Shown: positions 17,381-25,859 of the stretch, in pieces
Position numbering within the stretch: position 1 is the stretch's first letter
Layout: every line of letters starts with the position of its first letter
Assembly (NCBI GenBank): GCA_035315185.1
Contig: DATFYE010000145.1
Location: forward strand, 1-64,000
Length of the DNA stretch: 64,000 nucleotides
Direction: 5' to 3'
From: JADGQN01 sp035315185
GTDB lineage: Bacteria; Desulfobacterota; Syntrophorhabdia; Syntrophorhabdales; WCHB1-27
Notes under the pieces: generated by a model
Database searches by the model: none
What the model saw: only the letters and a program-made list of their open reading frames with translations
Told to the model about the DNA's origin: nothing
Position numbers and translations under genes: made by a program

Positions 17381-18159
17381 GCGAGGCCGGCCCCCATCAA
17401 TCTCCTTGCCTCTTCGAGAATGGCCGCCATCAAAGGTCCGGCTTGCGCGCGAATCACGAGATCAGCGAGATCATCGAGAGGCGTCTCATCCCGGTTGATG
17501 ATCACGAGCTTTGCGCCACTCCGTTTTGCAATAAGGGGCATGGATGCTGCGGGCTGGACCACGAGCGACGACCCGACCACGATGAAGAGGTCGCAAGCTG
17601 CGGACCGTCGATACGCCTCTTCTGTTTCGCGCTCCGGCATAGGCTGGCCAAAGGAGATGGTGGCGGGTTTGAGAAACCCTCCGCAACTGTCGCAGCGCGG
17701 CGCCTTCTGCCCCTGACGCACCCGCTCCTGAATTTCATCCCGGTCATAGCGCTTTTTGCAGCTCAGGCAGGAGACATACAGGGCCGTACCATGAAGCTCA
17801 ATGATCTTTCCTTCTGAATTTCCGGCCTTGTGATGGAGCCCGTCAATGTTCTGCGTGATGACGCAGTCCAGCTTGTTCAGAAGTTCCAATTCGGCGATGG
17901 CCAGATGGGCTGCATTGGGATGGGCCTTCTTCATCGGTTCGTACATCTCGGTTGCCATCTGCCAGTACTTCTCCCTGGACGCTTCGCTGGCGAGGAAGTT
18001 CTGGAAATAAAAGTCCTCAGGGTTGTACCGGTCCCAGACGCCGCCCGGGCTCCTGAAGTCAGGTATCCCCGACTCCGTGCTGAGACCAGCGCCGGCAAAA
18101 ACGACAACTGCTTTTGCACCTGAAATCCACTGGGCTGTCCGGTCAATGAGCTCCTTCAT
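17377..18159 (-). CDS. Sir2-family NAD-dependent protein deacylase
   Basis: A 260-residue sirtuin that removes acyl groups from lysines using NAD. The Rossmann motif GAGLSTESGIPDFRSPGGVW lies near residues 22-41 and the NAD/acyl pocket TQNIDGLHHKAG near 118. The catalytic His is in ELHG, and four zinc Cys occur in CLSC and CDSC. C-terminal GSSLVVQPAASMP and IINRDETPLD are also present. Overlaps the DUF3047 gene downstream by 4 bp. A second deacetylase-fold gene (27244-28278) is in the window, consistent with lysine acylation control in acyl-CoA metabolism. Confidence 0.92.
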   Translation of the reverse strand: MKELIDRTAQWISGAKAVVVFAGAGLSTESGIPDFRSPGGVWDRYNPEDFYFQNFLASEASREKYWQMATEMYEPMKKAHPNAAHLAIAELELLNKLDCVITQNIDGLHHKAGNSEGKIIELHGTALYVSCLSCKKRYDRDEIQERVRQGQKAPRCDSCGGFLKPATISFGQPMPERETEEAYRRSAACDLFIVVGSSLVVQPAASMPLIAKRSGAKLVIINRDETPLDDLADLVIRAQAGPLMAAILEEARRLMGAGLA

Positions 18160-18178
18160 CCGTTCCTCCGTCCTCTCG

Positions 18179-18293
18179 TCTATCTGGTCTATTTAGTCTA
18201 TCTGGTCATCTAGTCTATCTGGTCATTTGGTCATTTGGTCTTTTTACTCTTCAGACGAGACGGACGAGATAGACCAATTAGACTAAATAGACC
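18179..18293. repeat. Octamer word array with a 15-bp inverted repeat
   Basis: Degenerate tandem words TCTATCTGG, TCTATTTAG and TCATTTGG at 18179-18240 face a complementary set. A perfect 15-bp inverted repeat joins 18186-18200 and 18279-18293. It fills the gap between the TPP-enzyme gene and the sirtuin gene, both on the minus strand. Confidence 0.75.
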
Positions 18294-18301
18294 TGATTGC
18301 G

Positions 18302-19846
18302 TTACGTAAACAGCATTTCGATCAGCCTCGGGCCGGGTTCTGCCAGTCCGATGCGCAGCTCGCGGGCAAGCCCTTCAACCGTGTCGACAGATGAGGCAGG
18401 CACGCCGAATCCATTCGCAATGCTCACCCAGTCGATGGGTGGAGCATTTAACTCTGTCAGGGCACGCGCATTATCGCCAAGAGATGTAATGCCTGCCCGG
18501 GTAAGTTCGAGCTGTACAATTCTGTAGCTCCTGTTGGAACAGATCAGGGTAATGACGTGCAGCCCTTCCCTCGCCTGAGTCCAGAGAGCCTGTACTGTGT
18601 AAAGGGCGCTTCCGTCCGCCTGGAGATTGATCACGGTCCTGCCGGGACTGGCAATAGCAGCACCCGTAGCGCACGGCATTCCGTACCCGATGGAGCCCCC
18701 TGCTATAGTCATGAAGCTATGCGGGGGAGAAGATGCGGTGAGCGGATAGTATGTGAATCCGCTGCTAATTGCCTCATCCACAATAATCGCCTGCTCCGGC
18801 TGGAGCGCAGCGAGCGTGAGGCAGGCCTTTTCCGCTGTCAGCTCGCCGTTGGGGAGGTGAGCGGCGGGACTTCGGGCTTCCTGCATGATCGGGCGGGCAG
18901 AGGCACCGAGTGCGTCGGCAAGGGCCTCGAGTGCCTCGACAGGATTCTCTCTTGCGCCGCACAGATAGAACTTTTCCTGTTCGTCACTCAAAATGTGACT
19001 CCTGATGCCTGGATAGCCGAAGAATGTCACCGGCTCGTGCGCACTCACGATCACGACCACGTCATACTTTGACAACGTCAAGATCGCCTCTTCGGGGAAA
19101 TAGGGTATGCGCTGCACGTCGGGCAAGCCGGCGCCACGTTCCCCGCAAGAAAAAAAGGTCGGCGCAAAAAGGTCACTTCCCGTTTTCGCCCGGATTCGCG
19201 AAGCGGCTTTCAGGCCTGGCCCGCTCAGCGCCCGCCCGTCCAGCAGGAGGACAGACTTTCGTGCGGCTCGAAGACGCTGAGCTGTTTTTTCAATTTCATC
19301 TGAGTTAATCGGATCGAATGCAAAATCAATGCTGCCTGTCTTCGTATCCGTAGCTTCAGCCAGTTGAACGTCATGGGGGACGATGAGACTCGAAATCTGT
19401 CCAAACCGAGATGCATTAATCGCTGCACTCATATCCTGAGAGAGGCTCTCGACTGATCCCGCTGTCCGCACCCAGCCCGACACGGTGCGGGTCAAGGCTT
19501 CAACGTCCATGGCGAGCGGCGGGTCCGCTTGCAGATGCCACGTGGCGTGCTGACCGATAACATTCAGAAGGGGTGTCGCGGCCCTCCGTGCATCGTGCAG
19601 ATTTGCAATGCCGTTCGCGAATCCGGGACCCAGATGCAGAAGCGCCATAGCGGGCTTGCACGTCATCCGGCCGTAGCCGTCCGCAGCGCCTGTGCAGATG
19701 CCTTCAAAAAGACCAAGGATCGCCCTGATACCTTTTACAGCATCAAGCGCCATGACAATCGGTATTTCCGTCGTGCCCGCATTGGCAAAACAGACCTCTA
19801 TGCCGCATGCCTTGGCTGTTGTTATCAGGAGCTCTGCCCCGTTCAC
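18302..19846 (-). CDS. Thiamine-diphosphate-dependent enzyme, acetolactate-synthase-like
   Basis: A 514-residue ThDP enzyme with a GTG start and AGGAG ribosome site. The N-terminal PYR domain carries the cofactor-activating Glu in LFEGICTGAADGYGRM near residue 48. The C-terminal PP domain has the metal/diphosphate motif ADGSALYTVQALWTQA followed by ICSNRSYRI, the usual GDGS...N pattern. It resembles the uncharacterised acetolactate synthase / benzoylformate decarboxylase-like group rather than true IlvB: no IlvN is adjacent and the middle domain is short. Probably a 2-oxo acid decarboxylase or ligase; the substrate is unknown. Confidence 0.8.
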   Translation of the reverse strand: MNGAELLITTAKACGIEVCFANAGTTEIPIVMALDAVKGIRAILGLFEGICTGAADGYGRMTCKPAMALLHLGPGFANGIANLHDARRAATPLLNVIGQHATWHLQADPPLAMDVEALTRTVSGWVRTAGSVESLSQDMSAAINASRFGQISSLIVPHDVQLAEATDTKTGSIDFAFDPINSDEIEKTAQRLRAARKSVLLLDGRALSGPGLKAASRIRAKTGSDLFAPTFFSCGERGAGLPDVQRIPYFPEEAILTLSKYDVVVIVSAHEPVTFFGYPGIRSHILSDEQEKFYLCGARENPVEALEALADALGASARPIMQEARSPAAHLPNGELTAEKACLTLAALQPEQAIIVDEAISSGFTYYPLTASSPPHSFMTIAGGSIGYGMPCATGAAIASPGRTVINLQADGSALYTVQALWTQAREGLHVITLICSNRSYRIVQLELTRAGITSLGDNARALTELNAPPIDWVSIANGFGVPASSVDTVEGLARELRIGLAEPGPRLIEMLFT

Positions 19847-19952
19847 GACTTACTCCTGTTCCTACGTGCAATCTCTCCCGAAATAGATTGGTAGACAGAG
19901 GCCATGCAAACTGCGAAGGATGAATCGGAGAATCGTGGGTAGACAGAATGCG

Positions 19953-20435
19953 TCATGCGGCTTCCGGAGCCCCGGATTCAAGAACCCGCAGCAGTTCGTC
20001 AAGAAACTCGACTTGTCCCTTTATAATCTTCTCTCTGGCAGTCTCGATAGTAAACCATTCTGCCCGATCCACCTCAGGGAATTCCTGTTGCTTGCCCGAT
20101 TGGGGAGGCCACTCCACAGAGAAGGTATTACTCTTGACCTTCTTCGCATCCAGGTCTCCCTCAAAAGCCCAGGCATGAATCAGCTTACCGCTTGGCTGCC
20201 TGATTGCGCCAAGTCGGACGAATTGGCCCGTAGGCAGAAAACCCGTCTCTTCCTCAAACTCGCGTCGGGCCGCTTTCAGCGCATCTTCATCCTCGCTGAA
20301 TTCTCCTTTGGGCATAGACCATGAGCTAAGATCCTTCTTGGCCCAGAAGGGACCGCCAGGGTGTACCAGCAGAACCTGAACGCTCTGGCCCCGTTTGCGG
20401 TACATCAGAAGACCGGCACTCTGCTTTGTCGTCAC
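19953..20435 (-). CDS. Nudix hydrolase
   Basis: A 160-residue Nudix protein. The Nudix box reads GEFSEDEDALKAARREFEEE then TGF, which fits GX5EX7REUXEEXGU with normal spacing. The N-terminus KQSAGLLMYRKRG and PFWAKKD-type region are typical of the MutT/diadenosine-polyphosphate group. An upstream GTG at 20462 overlaps the SDR gene, but the GTG at 20435 has AAGGGG 6 bases before it and starts 10 bp after the SDR stop, so it is preferred. Probably co-transcribed with the SDR gene. Confidence 0.85.
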   Translation of the reverse strand: MTTKQSAGLLMYRKRGQSVQVLLVHPGGPFWAKKDLSSWSMPKGEFSEDEDALKAARREFEEETGFLPTGQFVRLGAIRQPSGKLIHAWAFEGDLDAKKVKSNTFSVEWPPQSGKQQEFPEVDRAEWFTIETAREKIIKGQVEFLDELLRVLESGAPEAA

Positions 20436-20445
20436 TCCGTACCCC

Positions 20446-21183
20446 TTAGATACCCCAGCCACCGGAAACCGTTATGCTCGTTCCCGTGATGAAGGATGCG
20501 TCATCCGATGCGAGAAAGGCAATGACCCGTGCTACTTCTTCGGCTTCACCGATCCTTCCAAGCAACGTTTGCTCGATTATCGGAGTCCTGTATTTTTCGG
20601 GCATCTTTTCTATGGTGGGCGTCCGAATGAGCCCGGGCACGACTGCGTTCACTGTCACGCCATCCGGTCCCCCTTCGCGCGCCGTGGTCTTTGTCAACCC
20701 TATGACTCCGGCTTTTGCCGTGGAATAGGCTACTTCCCCCTTTGCTCCGGAAAGGCCGTAGACAGAGCTTATGTTAACGATGCGTCCCCACTTACGGGCA
20801 CGCATGTCAGGCAGCAACAGCTTGATCAGGATAAATGGTACGCCCACGTGTATCCCCAGAACGGCATGGAAATGGTTTTTGTGGACTTTTGAGGTGACGC
20901 CGGGTTTGTCAAAACCGGCATTGTTTATAAGAATGTCGATTGCCACTTCCCTTTTTATCTTTTCAATCAAGACCTCAAGCGACCTTGTCCGGGTCAGATC
21001 GATTACATGCGCGATTACGTCGCAGCCCTTGTCGGTGAGAGCTTGAGCCACACGGGGAAGGGTCTTCCTGTTCTTGTCCAGCAGAACAAGGCTGGCTCCC
21101 CTCTCCGCAAAAACTTCCGCGCACGCTCTACCAATGCCCTGGCCTGCTCCGGTTATCAACGCAGTGTGGCCCGTGAGATCCAT
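20446..21183 (-). CDS. Short-chain dehydrogenase/reductase, FabG/3-hydroxyacyl type
   Basis: A 245-residue classical SDR. The cofactor loop TGAGQGIGRACAE lies at residues 11-23, NNAG near 90, and catalytic Ser-Tyr-Lys in ISSVYG and YSTAKAG near 140-160. The C-terminal SFITGTSITVSGGWG is typical of FabG-like and 3-hydroxybutyrate dehydrogenase-like members. It is likely an NAD(P)-dependent 3-oxoacyl reductase. It precedes the Nudix gene by 10 bp. Confidence 0.85.
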   Translation of the reverse strand: MDLTGHTALITGAGQGIGRACAEVFAERGASLVLLDKNRKTLPRVAQALTDKGCDVIAHVIDLTRTRSLEVLIEKIKREVAIDILINNAGFDKPGVTSKVHKNHFHAVLGIHVGVPFILIKLLLPDMRARKWGRIVNISSVYGLSGAKGEVAYSTAKAGVIGLTKTTAREGGPDGVTVNAVVPGLIRTPTIEKMPEKYRTPIIEQTLLGRIGEAEEVARVIAFLASDDASFITGTSITVSGGWGI

Positions 21184-21317
21184 AATCGCGCCTCTTGTGG
21201 GTGACGTTTAGTAGAGAGCCGATATGGCTATTTTATCGAAATCATCCTGAAGTTACAAGAAATTGTGAACAAAACTGCAAACAGAGGTTCCTAAGCTAAC
21301 AAAAGCATCATACGTTA

Positions 21318-21438
21318 TGCCAAGTCGGATTCATCTGCAGTGCGAGGCGAGGACGACGAGCCGACGCAGGCGTACTATAGTACGTCGAGGAGTGCGAGGA
21401 GGAGGCAACGAAGGAATGCAGATTAGGCCGACTTGGCA
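21318..21438. repeat. Palindromic MITE-like element, copy E (121 bp)
   Basis: Terminal inverted repeats start TGCCAAGTCGG and end CCGACTTGGCA. The central hairpin is GGCGTACTATAGTACGTCG. It is flanked by TTA on the left and TCA on the right; that TCA is the complement of the TGA stop of the cytochrome gene. Confidence 0.85.
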
Positions 21439-22455
21439 TCACTGTGTGTTCAGGAACGCGATGAGATCGAATACCTGGTCATCCGTCAGTTTTTCTTTGA
21501 ATGAGGGCATCTCTCCGTACGGGCATCTGAGCTGTCTGAAAATATTCTCAGGGATTGCAGGCCAATCGCCAACGGGGAGCGTCTTTCGCTTCAATATCCC
21601 TTTCAGCCCGGGACCCACGAGCGTCTCGGTGCCAAGCACATTGTGGCAGTACATGCAGCTTGCCTCAAAGAGCTGTTTCCCTTTCGCAACGCTTGCCGGC
21701 TCTGTCCTCACCGCAATCGTGGGAATAGCGACATCGCACGCAGGGGCCGGCTTCGCCGGTCCCATCACCTTGATAATGTACCCGAGCAGTTCCTTCGCCT
21801 GCGGGTCAGAGACCCTGGCTGAAGGGAACGGGGGCATGGGACCCTTGGCGCCGTTGTCTAGTCTCGGGTCGCGTATCCAACGGATAAACGTCTGCAGGTC
21901 TTTCAACTCGTCAGAGCCCCGAAGTTCTGCCTTCGGGTCTACTATGTTTCCCCCGTAGGGATGGCAGCCGCTGCAATCGGCACGGAACAGTTTCTCGCCG
22001 GTTCTCAATTCCGCCGGACCCACAGGGACCTTGCCCGAGTAAACGAGTTGACCGCCGAAAAATCCGAGTCCCAACACGATCACCAAGCAGAGGGTGTACA
22101 TGCCTGCAACACCCGATGAAGTTCTTTCGTTACCTCTACCGGCCACGAGGGATATGATGGCCAAGATCAGGAGAATGCCCGCGAGTACAAGCTTTGTCTT
22201 GATCGGGCTGAGCCACCCACCTGCGTAAAAGTGCTGCCAGTCCATGTACCCGAAGAGCACCGTAGGGAATATGGAAATGAATGCGATGATCATGCAGTAA
22301 CGAGCCGCTCTGCCTGCCATCTGAAGGCGGAACAGGAGCGATATCACTCCCAGCAGGAATGCGCCGATCACCAGCCCGACGGGTATGTGCGTGAAGGGAG
22401 GATGAATCGGGTGTGTATAACCGATAGCCTCGAGGAGCTGATAGAAGCGTTCCAT
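21439..22455 (-). CDS. Membrane dihaem c-type cytochrome with N-terminal DUF2231 domain
   Basis: A 338-residue protein. Residues 1-145 form a four-helix DUF2231-type membrane domain (PIHPPFTHIPVGLVIGAFLL and WQHFYAGGWL). Two class I cytochrome c domains follow, with haem sites CSGCH near residue 176 and CMYCH near 265, and axial Met candidates in GPMPPFPSA and GEMPSFKEK. It probably passes electrons from the quinone pool or menaquinol oxidation to periplasmic acceptors. Its stop codon abuts repeat copy E. The System II maturation genes at 29.4-31.5 kb would attach the haems. Confidence 0.85.
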   Translation of the reverse strand: MERFYQLLEAIGYTHPIHPPFTHIPVGLVIGAFLLGVISLLFRLQMAGRAARYCMIIAFISIFPTVLFGYMDWQHFYAGGWLSPIKTKLVLAGILLILAIISLVAGRGNERTSSGVAGMYTLCLVIVLGLGFFGGQLVYSGKVPVGPAELRTGEKLFRADCSGCHPYGGNIVDPKAELRGSDELKDLQTFIRWIRDPRLDNGAKGPMPPFPSARVSDPQAKELLGYIIKVMGPAKPAPACDVAIPTIAVRTEPASVAKGKQLFEASCMYCHNVLGTETLVGPGLKGILKRKTLPVGDWPAIPENIFRQLRCPYGEMPSFKEKLTDDQVFDLIAFLNTQ

Positions 22456-22680
22456 TATTTCACCGCCTTTCTTTAATCTATTGATGCTTCCCTCTTTGTC
22501 AAGGTACGATGCAGAAAAATGTTGCGCTTCCTATTTTTGAGCACACCTTCATGGTCCCACGCCACGGCTGCCATTCGAGTCTTCTGTTCGTCGCGTTAAG
22601 AAAATGTGATAGAATGCCTGACCGGCCAGGAAAGTAGCAAAATTTAAACGGGAGCACATCTCGAGAAGCAGGATGGAACG

Positions 22681-23826
22681 ATGACCTATGATTTTGATCA
22701 AGAGATAGAACGGAGGGGCACTGATAGCCACAAGTGGCGGAAATACGGCGACGATGTCATCCCCTTGTGGGTGGCAGACATGGATTTTGTTTCAGCACAA
22801 CCGATCATTGAGGCTCTCCATAAGAGGGTTGCTCACGGGGTGTTCGGATACACTCAGGCACCCCGTGAGCTGAGCCTTGTCATCCAGGAACGGCTCAAAC
22901 GCCTTTACGGCTGGGAGGTCAGAGAAGAGGATATTATCTTCCTGCCAGGCGTAGTTTCGGGACTCAATCTCGCATTTCATGTGTACGCAGAGCCGGGAGA
23001 CGAGGTTCTTGTCCAGCCACCCGTTTACTCCCATTTTATACGTGATCCTCTCCTGCACGGCAGGGCCGTCATCGATCAATCACTGGTCGAAAAGGGGGAT
23101 ACCTACGAGATCGATTTCGACGCATTGGATAAGCCGATCACGGATCGAACAAAGCTCTTTATTCTCTGCAATCCTCACAACCCGGTAGGCCGGGTTTTCG
23201 CCACGAAAGAGCTGGAGCGGCTTGCTGAGATCTGCCTGCGACACAACATTATCATCTGTTCTGATGAGATTCACTGCGATCTCATCTACCCTGGCTACCG
23301 TCACGTACCCATTGCCACGCTGGGGCCTGAGGTAGAGAATCAGACGGTTACGCTCATGGCCCCCAGCAAGACCTTTAACGTGCCGGGTTTGGGTTGCGCA
23401 TTTGCCATCATTAAGAATGAGACCCTCCGCAGGATGTGGATTTCAGGCAGCCAGGGACTCATCCCGCACGTGAATATTATGGGCTTGGTGGCTGCTCTGG
23501 CAGCCTACAGGGATGGGCAGGAGTGGCTCGATCAAGTGCTCTTCTACCTGAAGGGCAACAGAGATTTTCTGATGCAGCACGTACGAGAAAAACTTCCCCG
23601 TCTTCGGATGAAGAAGATGGAGGCAACGTATCTTGCCTGGCTCGATTGCAGGAATGCAGGCATCTCCGGAAACCCGTTCGAATATTTTCTCAGGGAAGCC
23701 AGGGTCGCCCTCAATGACGGAGCCGACTACGGAAAGGGAGGCGCAGGATTTGTAAGGCTCAACTTCGCCTGTACCAGAAGAAGATTGACCGAAGCGCTTG
23801 ACCATATGGCAGCCGCACTAAAGTAA
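22681..23826 (+). CDS. PatB/MalY-type PLP-dependent C-S beta-lyase / aminotransferase
   Basis: A 381-residue fold-type I PLP enzyme. The N-terminus HKWRKYGDDVIPLWVADMDF is the MalY/PatB signature, with FGYTQAP soon after. The PLP contacts are in CNPHNPVGR and CSDEIHCDL. The Schiff-base Lys is in MAPSKTFNVPGLG near residue 232, and the C-terminal Arg in FVRLNFACTRR. Expected reaction: cystathionine or cysteine-conjugate cleavage to thiol, pyruvate and ammonia. Monocistronic. Confidence 0.87.
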   Translation: MTYDFDQEIERRGTDSHKWRKYGDDVIPLWVADMDFVSAQPIIEALHKRVAHGVFGYTQAPRELSLVIQERLKRLYGWEVREEDIIFLPGVVSGLNLAFHVYAEPGDEVLVQPPVYSHFIRDPLLHGRAVIDQSLVEKGDTYEIDFDALDKPITDRTKLFILCNPHNPVGRVFATKELERLAEICLRHNIIICSDEIHCDLIYPGYRHVPIATLGPEVENQTVTLMAPSKTFNVPGLGCAFAIIKNETLRRMWISGSQGLIPHVNIMGLVAALAAYRDGQEWLDQVLFYLKGNRDFLMQHVREKLPRLRMKKMEATYLAWLDCRNAGISGNPFEYFLREARVALNDGADYGKGGAGFVRLNFACTRRRLTEALDHMAAALK

Positions 23827-23907
23827 AAAAGTAATTGGACATGTACTTCCGTTTTCTGCGTGGCTTTGCGTCCGTCGGTCCCTCCTATTTGCCAGAGGCG
23901 CGCCTTA

Positions 23908-23990
23908 GTTTGTCTGGTTCATCCGGTTTCTCTTGTTTTTTTGGTTTCTCTGTTTTATCTGGTTTCCTGGTTCCTATAGTTCCACTCAGG
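23908..23990. repeat. Degenerate word array (GGTTTCTCT/GGTTTCCT)
   Basis: Tandem variants of GGTTTCTCTTG, GGTTTCTCTG and GGTTTCCTGG fill the gap between the PatB-like gene and the convergent HD gene. It is the same style as the other word arrays but has no clear inverted partner. Confidence 0.5.
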
Positions 23991-23999
23991 TATTCCTGA

Positions 24000-24605
24000 T
24001 CATAGCTCACCTGCTTCGATTCGGCGCTGCTTCAATTCTTCTCTCGCCACTACCTTGGCACTATTCAGGAAAAACCATTCGTCCACGACTTGTTCGAGTC
24101 TCACAGCGGCTTCCTGAGCCGTTGAGAAAAACGACAGCGGCCAGGACCGGAGATCTCTTGCGTATCGCGTGAGCTTGTCAGCGTCTTTCACGACTTGATC
24201 GTTGATTGAGAGGGCAACAGGCCTGGTATCATGGCCCTCTATGATCTCCAGAATCTCAGCCGTCTTTGAGGTGTCGTACCCGACGTCGTTTAGTATTGCT
24301 GCGGCTAACCTGACGCCTTCTTGTTCATGCATACGGGTTATGTGTTGCTCCTTCCGGGGGCCATAAGCGCGAAGCACAAGCTCCTCAGGGAGAGAGTCAT
24401 ATCCTACGTCGTGGAGAATAACTGCAGGAACGACGATCTCCCTGTCAGCCTTTTCAATCTCAAGCAGTCTCATCGCAAACTCAACCGCAACGCGAGTGTG
24501 AACCTCGTTATCCCTCACCGTGAGAAAAGGCTTTGCGAGCCGGAATATTCTTTCCTCACCTCTTTTCAATCCGAGGCGCACCTTGAAACCGTTGCGCTCA
24601 GCCAT
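24000..24605 (-). CDS. HD-domain phosphohydrolase-like protein
   Basis: A 201-residue HD-superfamily protein. It has a first metal His in DNEVHTRVAVEFA near residue 37, the HD pair in VILHDVGYDS near 65, and a later EGHDTRP/DADKLTRY block typical of this superfamily. The ATG at 24605 is favoured over an upstream one because it overlaps the aroK stop by 8 bp (ATGGCTGA), suggesting coupled translation. Target nucleotide or phosphate ester is unknown. Confidence 0.75.
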   Translation of the reverse strand: MAERNGFKVRLGLKRGEERIFRLAKPFLTVRDNEVHTRVAVEFAMRLLEIEKADREIVVPAVILHDVGYDSLPEELVLRAYGPRKEQHITRMHEQEGVRLAAAILNDVGYDTSKTAEILEIIEGHDTRPVALSINDQVVKDADKLTRYARDLRSWPLSFFSTAQEAAVRLEQVVDEWFFLNSAKVVAREELKQRRIEAGEL

Positions 24606-25122
24606 TTGCTGATAGTCTCCTCCGCTCCGCGATAATGCGCGCGCAGACCTCTTCCTGCGTGAGTCGCGCACAGTCGACAGTTATATCGGCATACTTCCTG
24701 TACAAGGGGTGACGCTCCCGGAACAGGTCGGCAAAGGTCTGGTCAGGCCGTTTTGCAAGGCCTCGACTTTCAAAATCCCGAATCCTCAACTCCAACGTGC
24801 CGATATCCACGTCGAGAAAGACAACGAGGCCGGCACGCTTCAAGTGTTCCATGGCTGCATGACTGTAAACAGCGCTGCCTCCGGTGGCGATAACGTGATG
24901 CCAACAGTCAAGGCGGAGAAGTAGTTCCTGCTCTATTTTGCGCAAGCACATGTAGCCGTCAGTATCGACTATCTCTTGCAAGGACCGACCCTCCGCTGTT
25001 TGAATGAGAACATCTGTGTCAATGAATCCGCAGGAAGTCAGCTTTGCGAGAATCACACCGACCGTGCTCTTGCCTGAGCCGGGCATCCCGATGAGGATTA
25101 TGTTCGATTTTATTTCCTTCAT
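24598..25122 (-). CDS. aroK: Shikimate kinase
   Basis: A 174-residue P-loop kinase that phosphorylates shikimate at O3 in aromatic amino acid synthesis. Motifs: Walker A GMPGSGKSTVG at residues 12-22, the shikimate-binding Asp and Arg in FIDTDVLIQ and CLRKIEQELL, ATGGSAVYS, and the lid segment RGLAKRPDQTF. The last motif differs a little from the usual LxxRPLL. Ends overlapping the HD gene. Confidence 0.9.
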   Translation of the reverse strand: MKEIKSNIILIGMPGSGKSTVGVILAKLTSCGFIDTDVLIQTAEGRSLQEIVDTDGYMCLRKIEQELLLRLDCWHHVIATGGSAVYSHAAMEHLKRAGLVVFLDVDIGTLELRIRDFESRGLAKRPDQTFADLFRERHPLYRKYADITVDCARLTQEEVCARIIAERRRLSANG

Positions 25123-25239
25123 ATATATGGGACTCGCTTTTGAAGATGATACGGCACCAGGAAGTACCTTAGGTTGCGCAGGGAGTTTACTACAGGGTCA
25201 GGGTGAATTCAAATACCGAGAAACGTCGCTTATAATTTC

Positions 25240-25267
25240 TTGCTTTTTTTTGCGTTGTGTGTAATAC
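25240..25267 (+). promoter_or_regulatory. Promoter of the cold-shock gene
   Basis: TTGCTT at 25240-25245 and TAATAC at 25262-25267 with a 16-bp spacer, about 55 bp before the ATG. Confidence 0.5.
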
Positions 25268-25321
25268 TGGCGACGATTGGGGGGTTCCGCAATCGCCATA
25301 AAACGCAGGAGGTAGTTGGAA

Positions 25322-25522
25322 ATGCCGAAGGGTACGGTAAAGTGGTTCAACGAGTCGAAGGGATATGGGTTCATCCAGAAAGAAGAAGGTGGAGACATCT
25401 TCGTTCACTACACCGCGATTCAAGACAGTGGTTTTAAAACCCTTTCCGAAGGTCAGCAGGTGACCTTTGATATCGTGGACGGCCCGAAAGGCCCTGCCGC
25501 GGCGAACGTCCAAAAAGTCTAG
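25322..25522 (+). CDS. Cold-shock protein, CspA family
   Basis: A 66-residue single-stranded nucleic acid chaperone. Both RNA-binding motifs are present: GYGFIQ (RNP1-like, residues 15-20) and DIFVHY (RNP2-like). The ATG at 25322 lies 9 bases after AGGAGG (25307-25312). A TTG six bases upstream is in frame but unlikely. A small hairpin, AGCCC/GGGGCT, follows the stop. Confidence 0.95.
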   Translation: MPKGTVKWFNESKGYGFIQKEEGGDIFVHYTAIQDSGFKTLSEGQQVTFDIVDGPKGPAAANVQKV

Positions 25523-25559
25523 ACAAGGGAAAAGCCCTCAGTACGGGGGCTAGTCTCTT

Positions 25560-25736
25560 CAAGGACGAGAGTCTCGCGGTTTCATATGACAGGCCTGCCT
25601 CTTGACACGTGTTGCAAGGCCGAGGGATTTTTGCCTATCCTCCCGGTTGTCATGGTTTCCGTGCCGTAAGAGCCGCTACCCAAATCCGTTTTAAATTCCT
25701 GGACGGAAATTCTAGCCCGAAATCTCGGGAGTCTTA
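25560..25736. other. Untranslated stretch with hairpins, no gene seen
   Basis: No supported coding frame. Contains a short CCCGA/TCGGG hairpin (25717-25730) and a GC-rich segment near 25600-25680. No known RNA family was recognised. Confidence 0.3.
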
Positions 25737-25859
25737 TACCAATTTGCATTCAAGATGGAGACCGAGGCGAGGCCTGGGCTACGCAGGCGTACCTGGCGGT
25801 ACGTCGAGTAAGAACAGGCCGACGGGCAACGAAGGTATACGCTTGAAGGCGAATTGGTA
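25737..25859. repeat. Palindromic MITE-like element, copy A (123 bp)
   Basis: Termini TACCAATTTGCATTCAAG and the complement-reading TACCAATTCGCCTTCAAG agree at 16 of 18 positions. The centre GGCGTACCTGGCGGTACGTC folds. It is flanked by TTA (left) and TCA (right), the latter being the stop codon of the radical SAM gene. Confidence 0.88.

Noticed and set aside
25560..25736. A structured RNA after the cold-shock gene
   Set aside because: Short hairpins exist, but neither strand fits a riboswitch, tRNA or other family I know.
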